Shown in pieces: positions 26,854 through 35,248 of a stretch of 64,000 bases of DNA. The notes under the pieces are model-generated. The model was not told the DNA's origin and ran no database searches. It saw only the letters and a list, made by a program, of their open reading frames with translations. The stretch is taken from the NCBI GenBank assembly GCA_016124375.1, contig WGNV01000005.1, positions 1 through 64,000 on the forward strand, written 5' to 3'. Position 1 is the first letter of the stretch. Every line of letters starts with the position of its first letter. The DNA comes from Tepidisphaera sp. Lineage in GTDB: Bacteria > Planctomycetota > Phycisphaerae > Phycisphaerales > UBA1924. Position numbers and translations under genes: made by a program.

Positions 26854-27741
26854 TCACACCCGCCGCCGTCGCCTCGCCGCCACCAATCCCATCAGCATCA
26901 CGGTTCCCGGCGCAGGAACCACATGCACCACCGCCAATTCCGTGCCGACATCTCCATAGAACCGCGTGCCCTGGGCCGCGGTGCTTGATGTGAACCACGC
27001 CGCGTACAGGTCGCCATAGTGACCAGTGGCGTTGTTCGTTTCGTGCCCCAGCCCGGCCAGCGGCGTATCGATCACCATGTCACGCACATAGTTCGCGCCG
27101 TCCTGACCGACCACGTATCCAAACTTCAACACGACGACATCGTTCTCCAGGTTCGAGGGTGGATCGGTCGGCAGCCGCGTTCCGGGCGCAATCTGCGCCA
27201 CGCTGACACCCCCGTTGCCATTCCAGTTGTTGATGGCGCCGGCCCCCGACGTCGGCCCTTCGCCGATCCAGTTCGTCACATACGCCTGCGCGATCCGCAG
27301 CAGCCCGGACGCCGTGCCCGACCCAACATGCCCACGCAGAAAATTGCTCGTGGAAGCCGCGTTGGCCCGGAAAGGATCGACCCGCCCATACGCGCCCGGT
27401 GGCGGCGGAGGAGGTGGTGGCGGGGTCCGAACCCCACCAGGCTCAATGCCCATCCCCCCCGGCGAACTCGGATCCGTGATCAGCCTGTCGCTGTCCGTCC
27501 ACCCCGTCACCACGGGCTGGAACACCAACTGCGATAGCCCGCTCATCTGCTCCGCCCCGCTCCAGATCACCCGCGCCCGCACCTGCACCGTGTCGCCAGG
27601 CTGGGCAAACGTGCTCGACGACCACGAGGCCCCCAAGTCGGTGGACACCTCGTACCTCAGCGTGGTGCTCGCGCCAAACACCGCCGCCGTGGCCCCCGCC
27701 GCCGCAAACACCGCCGTGATTCGCGTCATCGCTCGGTTCAT
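26854..27741 (-). CDS. Secreted PEP-CTERM-like protein, array copy 1
   Basis: This 295-aa protein has a signal peptide (hydrophobic to about residue 23), a mature start TLRYEVSTDLGASW, and a C-terminal sorting tail with VPAPGTVMLMG and a run of five Arg before Val. It belongs to a family of six paralogs in tandem. The second half (GTRLPTDPPS, DVVVLKFGY, AAWFTSSTAAQGTRFYGDVG) is much closer to the copy at 32303-33157 than to the four genes in between. It also has a run of eight to nine prolines near residue 110. It is probably exported by Sec and anchored by exosortase. Function is unknown. Confidence 0.82.
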   Translation of the reverse strand: MNRAMTRITAVFAAAGATAAVFGASTTLRYEVSTDLGASWSSSTFAQPGDTVQVRARVIWSGAEQMSGLSQLVFQPVVTGWTDSDRLITDPSSPGGMGIEPGGVRTPPPPPPPPPGAYGRVDPFRANAASTSNFLRGHVGSGTASGLLRIAQAYVTNWIGEGPTSGAGAINNWNGNGGVSVAQIAPGTRLPTDPPSNLENDVVVLKFGYVVGQDGANYVRDMVIDTPLAGLGHETNNATGHYGDLYAAWFTSSTAAQGTRFYGDVGTELAVVHVVPAPGTVMLMGLVAARRRRRV

Positions 27742-27947
27742 ACGTTCCTCCGTTCAGAATCCCCCAGGAGGAAAGATGTCCGGAGCCTACACGAATCTCC
27801 GCCGCCTCACAACGCAAGTTGTCAACTTAACGAAAAGCAAACCACAGCCCCTCGCGAGGTACTGCGGCTTCTGCTGGTCCCCTCTCGGCTGCGGGCTGTC
27901 CCACACCCCACCCTGCCGAGACTTGGCTCACACTCACGCAGCGGATC

Positions 27948-28892
27948 TCACCGCCGGCGCCGCAAGGTGACGACCCCAGCTGCGAACACCATGACGCCCA
28001 TCCCTGGAGAGGGCACCACGTTCACATACGCCGCTTCAGCCGCAGTGCTGTCATAGGAGTTATAAAAACTCACATCATTTTCGTTGAGCCACCAGCTCGA
28101 CTTGGTGAGCCCGTAGAGCTGAGGCGGAGCCGTCCCACCACCCTCGTGGTACAGTCCACGCTGAGGCGTGTCGATCGAAAGCGTCCTCGCATCACTGCTG
28201 TCCCCAAGCGTAAATCCAAACTTGAAGACGACGACATCGGTACCAAACTTGAAGGCGGGATACTCAGGGTGACCCGCCGTCAGTGCACTTGAGAACTGAC
28301 CAACGGTCACCCCACCCACGCCGTTCCAGTTGTTGGCAGCCAGCGGTCCCGATGTCGGCCCCACACCAATCCAGTTCGTGACTTGTGCCCGCGCAATTCG
28401 CAGCAACCCCGCGGCGGTGCCGGTGCCGAGAAAACCTCGAAGATAGCTCGTGCTGGTGATACCAGACGTCGCGAACGGATACACCCGGCCCCAGGCGCCA
28501 GGAACATCCGGAACACTGCCCGACGGAATCGTCGCATTGCTCCCAATCGGCCCGATGCCGCCCGGACCATTGCCGCTCGGGTTGAGCGCGTCGTTCGGGT
28601 TCACCGGAGTCCCCGCGGTGGTCTCCAAGTGATCCGCCGCAGTCCAACCCGATACCACGGGCTGGAAGCCCACCTGCCCCAGTCCGACAACCTGCGTCGC
28701 CCCAGTCCAGATCACCCGCGTCCGCACCTGGATCTGCGTCCCAGGCAACGCATTCAAACTCGTCGACCAGTTCAGCCCGTCCGTCGACACCTCATACTTG
28801 ATCGTCGTATCCGCGGCTTGTGCCACGCCCGACACCCCCACCACTGCCGCCACGCCCGCCGCCGCGACCATCGCGCGAATTGTCTTCTTCAT
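27948..28892 (-). CDS. Secreted PEP-CTERM-like protein, array copy 2
   Basis: This 314-aa paralog has a signal peptide ending AQA, a mature start ADTTIKYEVSTDGLNWS, central blocks YLRGFLGTGTAAGLLRIA and NWIGVGPTSGP, then DVVVFKFGFTLGD, and a tail with VPSPG, a helix and RRRR. It is the last gene of a four-gene run. Between about 28718 and 28818 it is almost identical at DNA level to copy 3, suggesting recent duplication or gene conversion. The upstream 73-base spacer carries a GNRA-loop hairpin. Confidence 0.85.
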   Translation of the reverse strand: MKKTIRAMVAAAGVAAVVGVSGVAQAADTTIKYEVSTDGLNWSTSLNALPGTQIQVRTRVIWTGATQVVGLGQVGFQPVVSGWTAADHLETTAGTPVNPNDALNPSGNGPGGIGPIGSNATIPSGSVPDVPGAWGRVYPFATSGITSTSYLRGFLGTGTAAGLLRIARAQVTNWIGVGPTSGPLAANNWNGVGGVTVGQFSSALTAGHPEYPAFKFGTDVVVFKFGFTLGDSSDARTLSIDTPQRGLYHEGGGTAPPQLYGLTKSSWWLNENDVSFYNSYDSTAAEAAYVNVVPSPGMGVMVFAAGVVTLRRRR

Positions 28893-28908
28893 GTCTGTCT
28901 CCTTGTGT

Positions 28909-28924
28909 GCGGCCTTTCGGCCGC
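28909..28924 (-). promoter_or_regulatory. GNRA-loop hairpin before copy 2
   Basis: On the minus strand GCGGCC-GAAA-GGCCGC forms a six-pair stem with a GAAA loop. It lies about 17 bases upstream of the ATG and directly before the AGGAG ribosome site. Equivalent hairpins stand at the same place before copies 3 and 4. Confidence 0.6.
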
Positions 28925-28965
28925 CAACTCTCAGTCCAGTTCTGTTAACATTCTTCACGCAACGG

Positions 28966-29880
28966 TCACCGTCGCCGACGCGCCGCCAGCGAACCAATCG
29001 CCACCACGAGCAAGCTCGCCCCCGGCGCCGGCACCACGTTCACAAACGCCGGAGCCGCGGCAATGCTGTCGTAAAACGGCCTTAACGCATCCGTGGGTGT
29101 GACCGCCCAGTACACAACAGATCTACCATAGTTTGGGCCGACGTGTGTCTCTCGTCGTATGCCAGAAAGCGGCGTGTCGATGCTCAGCGTGCGAGCGCTC
29201 GCGGCCGCGCTCAGCGTGAAACCGAACTTGAATACCACGTAATCCGTGCCCGGCACGAACTCCAGGCCGCCCGGTCGTGGCGACGAAATCTCAGGATACA
29301 ACTGCCCGGCAATGACCCCGTTTCCCGCCGACCAGTTGTTAGCCGAACCCATGCCGCTTGTTGGTCCTTGCCCAATCCAGTTGGTCGTCTGTGACAGGGC
29401 GATTCTCAACAATCCCGCTGCGGTGCCAGTGCCCAGAAAGCCTCGGAGATAGCTCGAAGTGGTGGTCGCCACAAACGCGAACGGGCTCACGCGGCCCCAC
29501 ACGCCCGGCGTATCCGGAACGTTTGCGGACGGATTCGTTCCCGCGCCGCCGAGAATCCCAACGCCCCCAGGACCATTCCCGCTTGGGTTTAACGCATTGT
29601 TCGGATTCACCGGCGTTCCCGCCGTCGTCTCCAGATGATCCGCGGCCGTCCAGTTCGACACGATTGGCTGAAAAGTCACTTGCTCTAGCCCATACACCTG
29701 CGTGGCGCCCGTCCAGATCACCCGCGTCCGCACCTGGATCTGCGTCCCCGGCAACGCATTCAAACTCGTCGACCAGTTCAGCCCGTCCGTCGACACCTCA
29801 TACTTGATCGTCGTGTCCGCGGCGTGCGCCACGCCCACCACGCCCGCCACGTACATCATGGCACCAATCACCGTCTTCAT
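28966..29880 (-). CDS. Secreted PEP-CTERM-like protein, array copy 3
   Basis: This 304-aa paralog has a signal peptide ending AHA, a mature start ADTTIKYEVSTDGLNWS, the shared middle (YLRGFLGTGTAAGLLRIA, NWIGQGPTSGM) and a C-terminal VPAPG-helix-RRRR tail. It differs from its neighbours in the segment before the tail (PTDALRPFYDSIAAAPAF). The 5' coding part is nearly identical to copy 2. It is transcribed in the same direction as the rest of the array with 72 bases to the next gene upstream. Confidence 0.85.
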   Translation of the reverse strand: MKTVIGAMMYVAGVVGVAHAADTTIKYEVSTDGLNWSTSLNALPGTQIQVRTRVIWTGATQVYGLEQVTFQPIVSNWTAADHLETTAGTPVNPNNALNPSGNGPGGVGILGGAGTNPSANVPDTPGVWGRVSPFAFVATTTSSYLRGFLGTGTAAGLLRIALSQTTNWIGQGPTSGMGSANNWSAGNGVIAGQLYPEISSPRPGGLEFVPGTDYVVFKFGFTLSAAASARTLSIDTPLSGIRRETHVGPNYGRSVVYWAVTPTDALRPFYDSIAAAPAFVNVVPAPGASLLVVAIGSLAARRRR

Positions 29881-29895
29881 ATTACTCTCCGTGTA

Positions 29896-29909
29896 CGGCC
29901 TCTCGGCCG
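29896..29909 (-). promoter_or_regulatory. GNRA-loop hairpin before copy 3
   Basis: On the minus strand CGGCC-GAGA-GGCCG forms a five-pair stem with a GAGA loop, about 16 bases upstream of the ATG and adjacent to the ribosome site. It matches the hairpin before copy 2 in stem core and loop class. Confidence 0.55.
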
Positions 29910-29952
29910 AGATCCTTCAATCCACACTCACATCGACACGCTGAATACACGC

Positions 29953-30897
29953 TCACCGCCGCCGCCGACTCGCCCCCAGCCCCACAGCAATCGCCAACAT
30001 CACCACGCCCGGCTCCGGCACCACGTGCACGAACGCAGCCTCCGTGCCAGTGCTGTCATAAGACGCCATCGCAGAGATGTCCGAGGCGCTCAGGTACCAG
30101 AGTGACTTTGTCTTGCCAAAGAGCGCGGGCGGTGCGTTACTGCCACCCTCGTGATACAAGCCCCTCGCGGGAGTGTCGATCGTCAGGTCTCGAGACCCAC
30201 CGCTATCGCCGACCGCAAAACCGAACTTGAAGACAACCACATCGGCGCCGGGCTGGAATGCCGGGTATCGCGGGTCACCCGCGATCAAAGATGGCGCAGG
30301 CTGCGCCGGGCTCACGCCTCCCACGCCGCTCCAGTTGTTCGCCGCTTGCGGGCCCGACGTCGGACCCACCCCGATCCAGTTCACGGTCTGCGCCTGTGCG
30401 ATTCGCAAGAGCCCCGCGGCTGTCCCGGTACCCAGAAAACCCCGCAGGTAGTTGGATGTTCCATACGCGATAGATCCAAACGGGCTCACGCGTCCCCAGA
30501 CCCCGGGAGAATCAGGCACGTTTCCAGAGGGGTTCGTGAGCGCTCCGCCCAGAGGACCAACGCCTCCGGGCCCGCTGCCGCTGGGATTGCTCGCATTATT
30601 CGGGTTGGTCGGCGTGCCGGCAGTGGTCTCGAGGTGATCGGACAACGTCCAACCAGACACCACGGGCTGAAAGCCGACTTGTCCAAGCCCATACACCGTC
30701 GTTGACCCGCTCCAAATCGCCCGCGTACGCACCTGAATGAGCGTTCCCGGGAGAACACTCACGCTCGTCGACCAGTTCAGCCCGTCCGTCGACACCTCAT
30801 ACTTGATCGTCGTATCCGCGGCTTGCGCCACCGCCACCACGCCCGCCACCGCCGCCACGCCCGCCGCCACCACCATCGCGCGAATCGTCGTCTTCAT
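29953..30897 (-). CDS. Secreted PEP-CTERM-like protein, array copy 4
   Basis: This 314-aa paralog has a signal peptide ending AQA, a mature start ADTTIKYEVSTDGLNWS, YLRGFLGTGTAAGLLRIA, NWIGVGPTSGPQAANNW and DVVVFKFGFAVGD. It ends in the only canonical VPEPG of the array, followed by a hydrophobic helix and RRRR. Its C-terminal third (GGSNAPPALFGKTKSLWYLS) pairs best with copy 2 (GGGTAPPQLYGLTKSSWWLN). Confidence 0.85.
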   Translation of the reverse strand: MKTTIRAMVVAAGVAAVAGVVAVAQAADTTIKYEVSTDGLNWSTSVSVLPGTLIQVRTRAIWSGSTTVYGLGQVGFQPVVSGWTLSDHLETTAGTPTNPNNASNPSGSGPGGVGPLGGALTNPSGNVPDSPGVWGRVSPFGSIAYGTSNYLRGFLGTGTAAGLLRIAQAQTVNWIGVGPTSGPQAANNWSGVGGVSPAQPAPSLIAGDPRYPAFQPGADVVVFKFGFAVGDSGGSRDLTIDTPARGLYHEGGSNAPPALFGKTKSLWYLSASDISAMASYDSTGTEAAFVHVVPEPGVVMLAIAVGLGASRRRR

Positions 30898-30915
30898 GTC
30901 TGTCTCCTCGGTGCA

Positions 30916-30926
30916 GCCTCTCGGCC
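30916..30926 (-). promoter_or_regulatory. GNRA-loop hairpin before copy 4
   Basis: On the minus strand GGCC-GAGA-GGCT gives a four-pair stem including one G-U pair, about 19 bases upstream of the ATG. It is the weakest of the three spacer hairpins. The preserved loop and position support it. Confidence 0.45.
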
Positions 30927-30969
30927 ACGGCTCGTTTGCTCACGCTCTCTGGAGCATTTCTATCCACGC

Positions 30970-31905
30970 TCACCGACGGCGCCGCCCCGCGCGCAATCCC
31001 GCGGCCATCAACACGATTCCCATGCCCGGCGCGGGCACCACGTGCACAAACGCCGGCGCCGCGTCGTAACTGTCATAAAATGGTGTCCCCACCATGTCAT
31101 CTTGATGCACGTACCAACGGGCCACGAGATGCCCATAAAACGGCAGCGCTTCTGCAAGAATGTTCGTGCTGTGCCTGAGTCCTTCGTCCGGCGTATCGAT
31201 GCTGAGTGTGCGCTGCGCAGTCGCGCCGCTGAGCGTGAATCCAAACTTGAAGACCACGACATCGGTGCCCAAAAGAAACGGGGGTATCGGGTGCGTATCC
31301 GCAAAATCCTTGCTGACTTGCCCCGCAGTCACGCCGCCGCCGGCGTTCCAGTTGTTCGCGCCGCCGGGGCCAGAAGTCGGGCCCACGCCCACCCAGTTGG
31401 TGATATTGGCCTGCGCGATGCGCAGGAGCCCCGACGCAGTGCCGGTGCCGAGAAATCCCCGTAGGTACGTCGAGGTCGTGGTTGCGACCTGCGCAAACGG
31501 TGTCACACGACCCCACTCGCCAGGTACATCGGGAACACTTCCGATAGGCGTGCTTCCGACGCCCCCGACCGGCCCGATGCCTCCGGGCATCAACGGATTC
31601 GGATTCAGCGCGTTGAGCGGGTTTGTCGGCGTGCCCGCGGTCGTTTGGAGATGGTCCGCGGCGGTCCAGTTCGACACGATGGGCTGGAACTGCACTTCGC
31701 CCAAGGCATCGACATGCGTCGCGCCGGTCCAAATCGCACGCGCCCGGACTTGAATCTGCGTGCCGGGAAGAGCGTTGAGGTTGCTGGACCAACTCAAACC
31801 GTCCGCCGAGACCTCATATTTGATGGTGGTGTCCGCCGCGCGAGCGGAGCCCGCTGCGGCTAAGAACGCGGCAATGGTAGCGATAGCGCCGTACGAAGCC
31901 TTCAT
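30970..31905 (-). CDS. Secreted PEP-CTERM-like protein, array copy 5
   Basis: This 311-aa paralog has a signal peptide ending ARA, a mature start ADTTIKYEVSADGLSWS, YLRGFLGTGTASGLLRIA, NWVGVGPTSGPGGANNWN and DVVVFKFGFTLSG, and a VPAPG-helix-RRRR tail. It is the first gene of the four-gene run and its leader does not have the GNRA hairpin found in the other three. The 397-base gap upstream probably holds the promoter for copies 5 to 2. Confidence 0.85.
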   Translation of the reverse strand: MKASYGAIATIAAFLAAAGSARAADTTIKYEVSADGLSWSSNLNALPGTQIQVRARAIWTGATHVDALGEVQFQPIVSNWTAADHLQTTAGTPTNPLNALNPNPLMPGGIGPVGGVGSTPIGSVPDVPGEWGRVTPFAQVATTTSTYLRGFLGTGTASGLLRIAQANITNWVGVGPTSGPGGANNWNAGGGVTAGQVSKDFADTHPIPPFLLGTDVVVFKFGFTLSGATAQRTLSIDTPDEGLRHSTNILAEALPFYGHLVARWYVHQDDMVGTPFYDSYDAAPAFVHVVPAPGMGIVLMAAGLRAGRRRR

Positions 31906-32302
31906 GTCTCTCTCCTTGTCCGCATTCAGCGTCAGATCGGGTCAGGGCTTTCGCCGAGGTATTCGGACTTCTTTGGTACACGGAGCACGGAGAGATGGTT
32001 GCATGAACAAACTTAATTCCGATATTTCATCGCGATGTAACTGGCGTCAACCCTTCGTTCATCGGACATCACACTCCAGCCGCATCGGCGGAGGACGCTC
32101 AGGCACCACACCTCAATGCGGCCGAACGACCTCGCTACGCACCGAGGTAAGTTGCCGAAGGGCCGCGTGCTTTTCCGGTACTTGCCAAAACGAAAAACCC
32201 CTCTTCGGTTTCCCGAAGAGGGGTGAGTCATTTCGAAACTTGGTGAGCAGAGAGCCTGCTCAGATCATGCTGCTGCCAGCACGATCTCCCGGTCCACCGT
32301 GA
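31906..32302. other. Gap between array copies 5 and 6
   Basis: This 397-base interval contains the leader of copy 5 at its left and the terminator of copy 6 at 32193-32223. The rest is less GC-rich than coding DNA and shows no credible gene. It should contain the promoter for the copy 5-to-2 run, but I cannot pick a convincing -10/-35 pair. Confidence 0.5.
32193..32223 (-). terminator. Strong intrinsic terminator after array copy 6
   Basis: Read on the minus strand, CCCCTCTTCGG pairs perfectly with CCGAAGAGGGG around a GAAA loop, giving an 11-pair stem followed by TTTTT. It lies about 80 bases past the stop of the 32303-33157 gene. That makes the gene monocistronic and separates it from the rest of the array. 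Confidence 0.93.
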
Positions 32303-33157
32303 TTAGCGGCGGCGACGGGTCGCGACCAGGCCACCCAGGCCGACGAGGGCCAGAGCGCCGGGGGCGGGGACGACGTTGACCGAAGCGGCTTCGGTGCCAA
32401 CGCTGCCGTAGAAGCGGGTGCCCTGAGCAGCCTGCGACGAGGTGAACCAGGAGGCGTAGAGCTCGCCCAGGTGCCCGGTCGTGCTGGAGGTTTCCTTACC
32501 CAGGCCGGCGACGGGGGTGTCGATGCCGAGGGTGCGGGCCGTGCTGTCGGCGTTCAGCGTGAAGCCGAACTTGAAGACGACCACGTCGTTGCTGTCGCTG
32601 TAGGCGGGGTCGGTGGGCAGACGGGTGCCGGGGGCGATCTGGGCAACCGACACGCCAGCGGCGCCGGTGGCGTTGTTGGCGTTGGTGCCGGTGCCGATCC
32701 AGTTGGTCACGAAGGCCTGGGCGATGCGGAGCATGCCGGCGTTCGCGCCCGTGCCCACGAAGCCGCGGATGTACGCGGTGGTCGTGATGGCGTTCGCACC
32801 GAAGGGCGTGATGCGGCCGAAGGCGCCCGAGGCGTCATCGACGGTGCCCAGCGGGGTCGTGCGGCTGCCGCCGGTCGGGCCGATCTGGTTGGACAGCGGG
32901 CCGGTGTTGTCAAGGGTGTCAGCCCAGTTGCTCACGATGGGCTGGAACACGAGCTGCGACAGGCCGAAGACCTGCGCCGTGCCCGAGTAAGCCACGCGAG
33001 CCCGCACCTGGATGTGCGTGCCGGGCAGAGCGTTGACGCTGGAAGACCAGGTCGCACCACCGTCAGCGCTCACCTCGTAACGGAGCGTGGTGTCGGCAGC
33101 GTTCGCGGCCATAGCCATACCGGCCACGGCGAGCATGGAAACAATCACCTTCTTCAT
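32303..33157 (-). CDS. Secreted PEP-CTERM-like protein, array copy 6
   Basis: This 284-aa protein has a signal peptide ending ANA, a mature start ADTTLRYEVSADGGATW, YIRGFVGTGANAGMLRIA and DVVVFKFGFTLNADSTARTL, a SWFTSSQAAQGTRFYGSVG block and a VPAPG-helix-RRRR tail. Its closest relative in the window is copy 1 at the far end of the array. Codon use is smoother and more GC-optimised than in copies 2 to 5, and it has its own strong terminator. It may therefore be the highly expressed ancestral member. Confidence 0.85.
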   Translation of the reverse strand: MKKVIVSMLAVAGMAMAANAADTTLRYEVSADGGATWSSSVNALPGTHIQVRARVAYSGTAQVFGLSQLVFQPIVSNWADTLDNTGPLSNQIGPTGGSRTTPLGTVDDASGAFGRITPFGANAITTTAYIRGFVGTGANAGMLRIAQAFVTNWIGTGTNANNATGAAGVSVAQIAPGTRLPTDPAYSDSNDVVVFKFGFTLNADSTARTLGIDTPVAGLGKETSSTTGHLGELYASWFTSSQAAQGTRFYGSVGTEAASVNVVPAPGALALVGLGGLVATRRRR

Positions 33158-33617
33158 GTCTCTTTCTCCTCAATCTAGCGTTTTCGAAAGGTCTCTCTCT
33201 CACGCAAAGAACGAACGACTCGTTCCTGACCCACCCACAGAATACATCAAACTCCGTGACTGGCAAGCGGTTTTTTCATCTTTTCCCGCGACTTTTTGTT
33301 GCCAAACCATGGATTTGTTCTTTGTTTGGTGCCCATAATCCTTGGTCCGACACCCCAAAATCCTGCGTTATTTGCTCGTAAACCCCGTTTTTCTAGGTCT
33401 TTATGGCAATTGACAGGTATTTGTACTGGGCCGCACAAACGATACAGGTGTTCCTACGGGGGTCAACGAATTCTTGATGCTTCTCGCCCGAAAAGTCTCT
33501 CACGCACCCGCCCGCCCCCGTTTTCGGTGCTCCAAGCGTCCCTTTTCCTCCCCCCGCGATCGATCATCCGCAAGATTCGCGCGTCGGCGTCATCACTCGA
33601 TCATCACGCCCGCACGC
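33158..33617. other. Gap upstream of array copy 6
   Basis: This 460-base interval lies between the ATG of copy 6 and the stop of thyX. The middle part (about 33260-33460) is AT-richer than anything else nearby, as expected for a promoter and leader of copy 6. The ribosome site GAGGAGAAAGAG precedes its ATG. No credible gene was found. Confidence 0.5.
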
Positions 33618-34589
33618 TCACACGCTTCGATCCAATCCGAGCATGGCCCGCTTCGCCGCCCACTCCGCGGCCTCGCGCTTGTTGCTCGTCGCCAGATCCG
33701 GCGCCGCCCCGCCCGCATGCCCTCGAATCGCCTCCACCTCCAGGCGCGACAGGTGCATTGACTCAAACTCGTAATCCCGCCACGCCTCCATCGTTACCGG
33801 CACCATCGGCTCCAGCAGCCGGTACATCGCGTGGGCGTACTCGCGGATCTCGAGCTGCGCGTGGCTGTCCATCCGCAGCGACAGAAACCGGAGAATGTTG
33901 TGCAGATCGCACTTCCAGTACCACTCGGTGTACACGTTCACAGGCAGGCCCATCCGGGCCAGCTCGCGCGACACGCCCCGCTTGGTCAGGGCGTCATACT
34001 TCTGATACAGCGATTCGGCGTCGCGCAAGTACTCCAGAAACGCCGACGCGGTCGCCGCCTGGTCCGGGTCGCTGCCGTCCACCACGAACGTCTCCTCGCC
34101 CCCCTGCCGGTTCGAGGCCGACTGCTTGCGAATCGCCTCCATCGTCGGCCGATAAAACCGATCGGGCACGATCGAGTATCGCGCGGAGTACTCGTTCACA
34201 TTGGCCGTGCGGTGCCGGATCCACTGGCGGGCGATGAAGATCGGCATCGCGATGTGGAACTTGAACTCCACCATCTCAAAGGGCGTGGTGTGCCGGTGCC
34301 TCAGCAGATATCGGATTAGCCCCTTGTCCTCGCTCACCTGCTTGGTTCCCTGTCCATATGAGACACGGGCCGCCTGCACGATCGCCGCGTCCGCCGTCTG
34401 CCCCTCGGGCACCAATCGCGGCATCGCATCCACCAGCGCCACAAACCCGTGATCCAGACACTTGATCTCAAGCCGCTGGGCCCCGTCCATGACGTCACGC
34501 AGGGGCTTCTCCGCCGCCACGCGGCTGATGGGCTTGCTTTCAATCTCAGCGGACGCCCGGCCGGGCACGGTGGATGGGGAAGTAGCCAT
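33618..34589 (-). CDS. thyX: FAD-dependent thymidylate synthase
   Basis: ThyX makes dTMP from dUMP using methylene-tetrahydrofolate and FAD. The protein is 323 aa. The diagnostic R-H-R-X7-S motif is intact: Arg125-His126-Arg127 and Ser135 in WIRHRTANVNEYSARYS. HRHTTPFEMVEFKFHIAMP precedes it, and ELARMGLPVNVYTEWYWKCD and the C-terminal helices complete the fold. The protein is longer than the typical 220-250 aa because of N- and C-terminal extensions. The ATG at 34589 is preferred over a GTG 15 codons upstream. Confidence 0.93.
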   Translation of the reverse strand: MATSPSTVPGRASAEIESKPISRVAAEKPLRDVMDGAQRLEIKCLDHGFVALVDAMPRLVPEGQTADAAIVQAARVSYGQGTKQVSEDKGLIRYLLRHRHTTPFEMVEFKFHIAMPIFIARQWIRHRTANVNEYSARYSIVPDRFYRPTMEAIRKQSASNRQGGEETFVVDGSDPDQAATASAFLEYLRDAESLYQKYDALTKRGVSRELARMGLPVNVYTEWYWKCDLHNILRFLSLRMDSHAQLEIREYAHAMYRLLEPMVPVTMEAWRDYEFESMHLSRLEVEAIRGHAGGAAPDLATSNKREAAEWAAKRAMLGLDRSV

Positions 34590-34694
34590 GCGGAAGCGTA
34601 CCGACGTCTCACCCTCCGCCAGAAACTTTTTCACTTCGGTGCCAACACCCCTCCAAACGCCTCATGACCACTACCGCAGCACCCGGGCGTGAAC

Positions 34695-35213
34695 TCACGC
34701 ACTCACTTCGACCGCCGCCGGCACCATTGGCCACGCGCTCCCGCACTCAGGGCAGCGATTGGGTCCGAACTGGTCCGGGGCGATACCCGCCGAAGGTGTG
34801 CGCTGGTCCACGACCAGGTATCCGCAGTCTGGACAGGTTCCACGCCGCAAGCAACGCCTCAATCGGTTCGTTGTTCCCAAGCCGATTGTCCGCATCGTGA
34901 TCGCCAGGAGCCAGAACAATGGGATCCAAACCAAGTTTGCAAATGCGGCTTCCGGCGATGTTCTCAGCATCATCTGCTGCCATCGTCGACCATCCAGATC
35001 GGCACGCATTCTCTTGCTTTCTCGCCACCACGCGTCGACCCGCTGCGCGTACTTCGCCCGCAGCCGTCCGCGATCGTCGCCCCTCTCAAATTCCTCCACG
35101 CGAGCGAGACGGCACCGATTCAGCGACTCCTCCCCGCCAACTGCGTCCATGGCCCGGGCCAGACTGACATCCCAGAGGGAGTGCTTCTCGGAACTGCCCG
35201 CGGTATTTGACAT
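34695..35213 (-). CDS. Hypothetical membrane protein with C-terminal zinc ribbon
   Basis: The 172-aa protein has an Arg/Glu-rich N-terminal helical part, one hydrophobic segment (FANLVWIPLFWLLAITM) and a C-terminal Cys4 zinc ribbon, CPDCGY near residue 134 and CPECGSAW near the end. This ribbon recurs in many planctomycete hypotheticals. No function is known. It lies alone between thyX and the TPR-peptidase gene. Confidence 0.65.
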   Translation of the reverse strand: MSNTAGSSEKHSLWDVSLARAMDAVGGEESLNRCRLARVEEFERGDDRGRLRAKYAQRVDAWWRESKRMRADLDGRRWQQMMLRTSPEAAFANLVWIPLFWLLAITMRTIGLGTTNRLRRCLRRGTCPDCGYLVVDQRTPSAGIAPDQFGPNRCPECGSAWPMVPAAVEVSA

Positions 35214-35248
35214 GGGTCGTTCGCCGACACCCCAGCCACACGCCATGT

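Noticed and set aside
32013..32231. A 72-codon frame between array copies 5 and 6
   Set aside because: It includes the terminator stem and has no ribosome site or similarity. It was judged non-coding.
33247..33438. A 63-codon frame in the AT-rich leader region of array copy 6
   Set aside because: It has low coding character and overlaps the likely promoter area. No homology is recognised.
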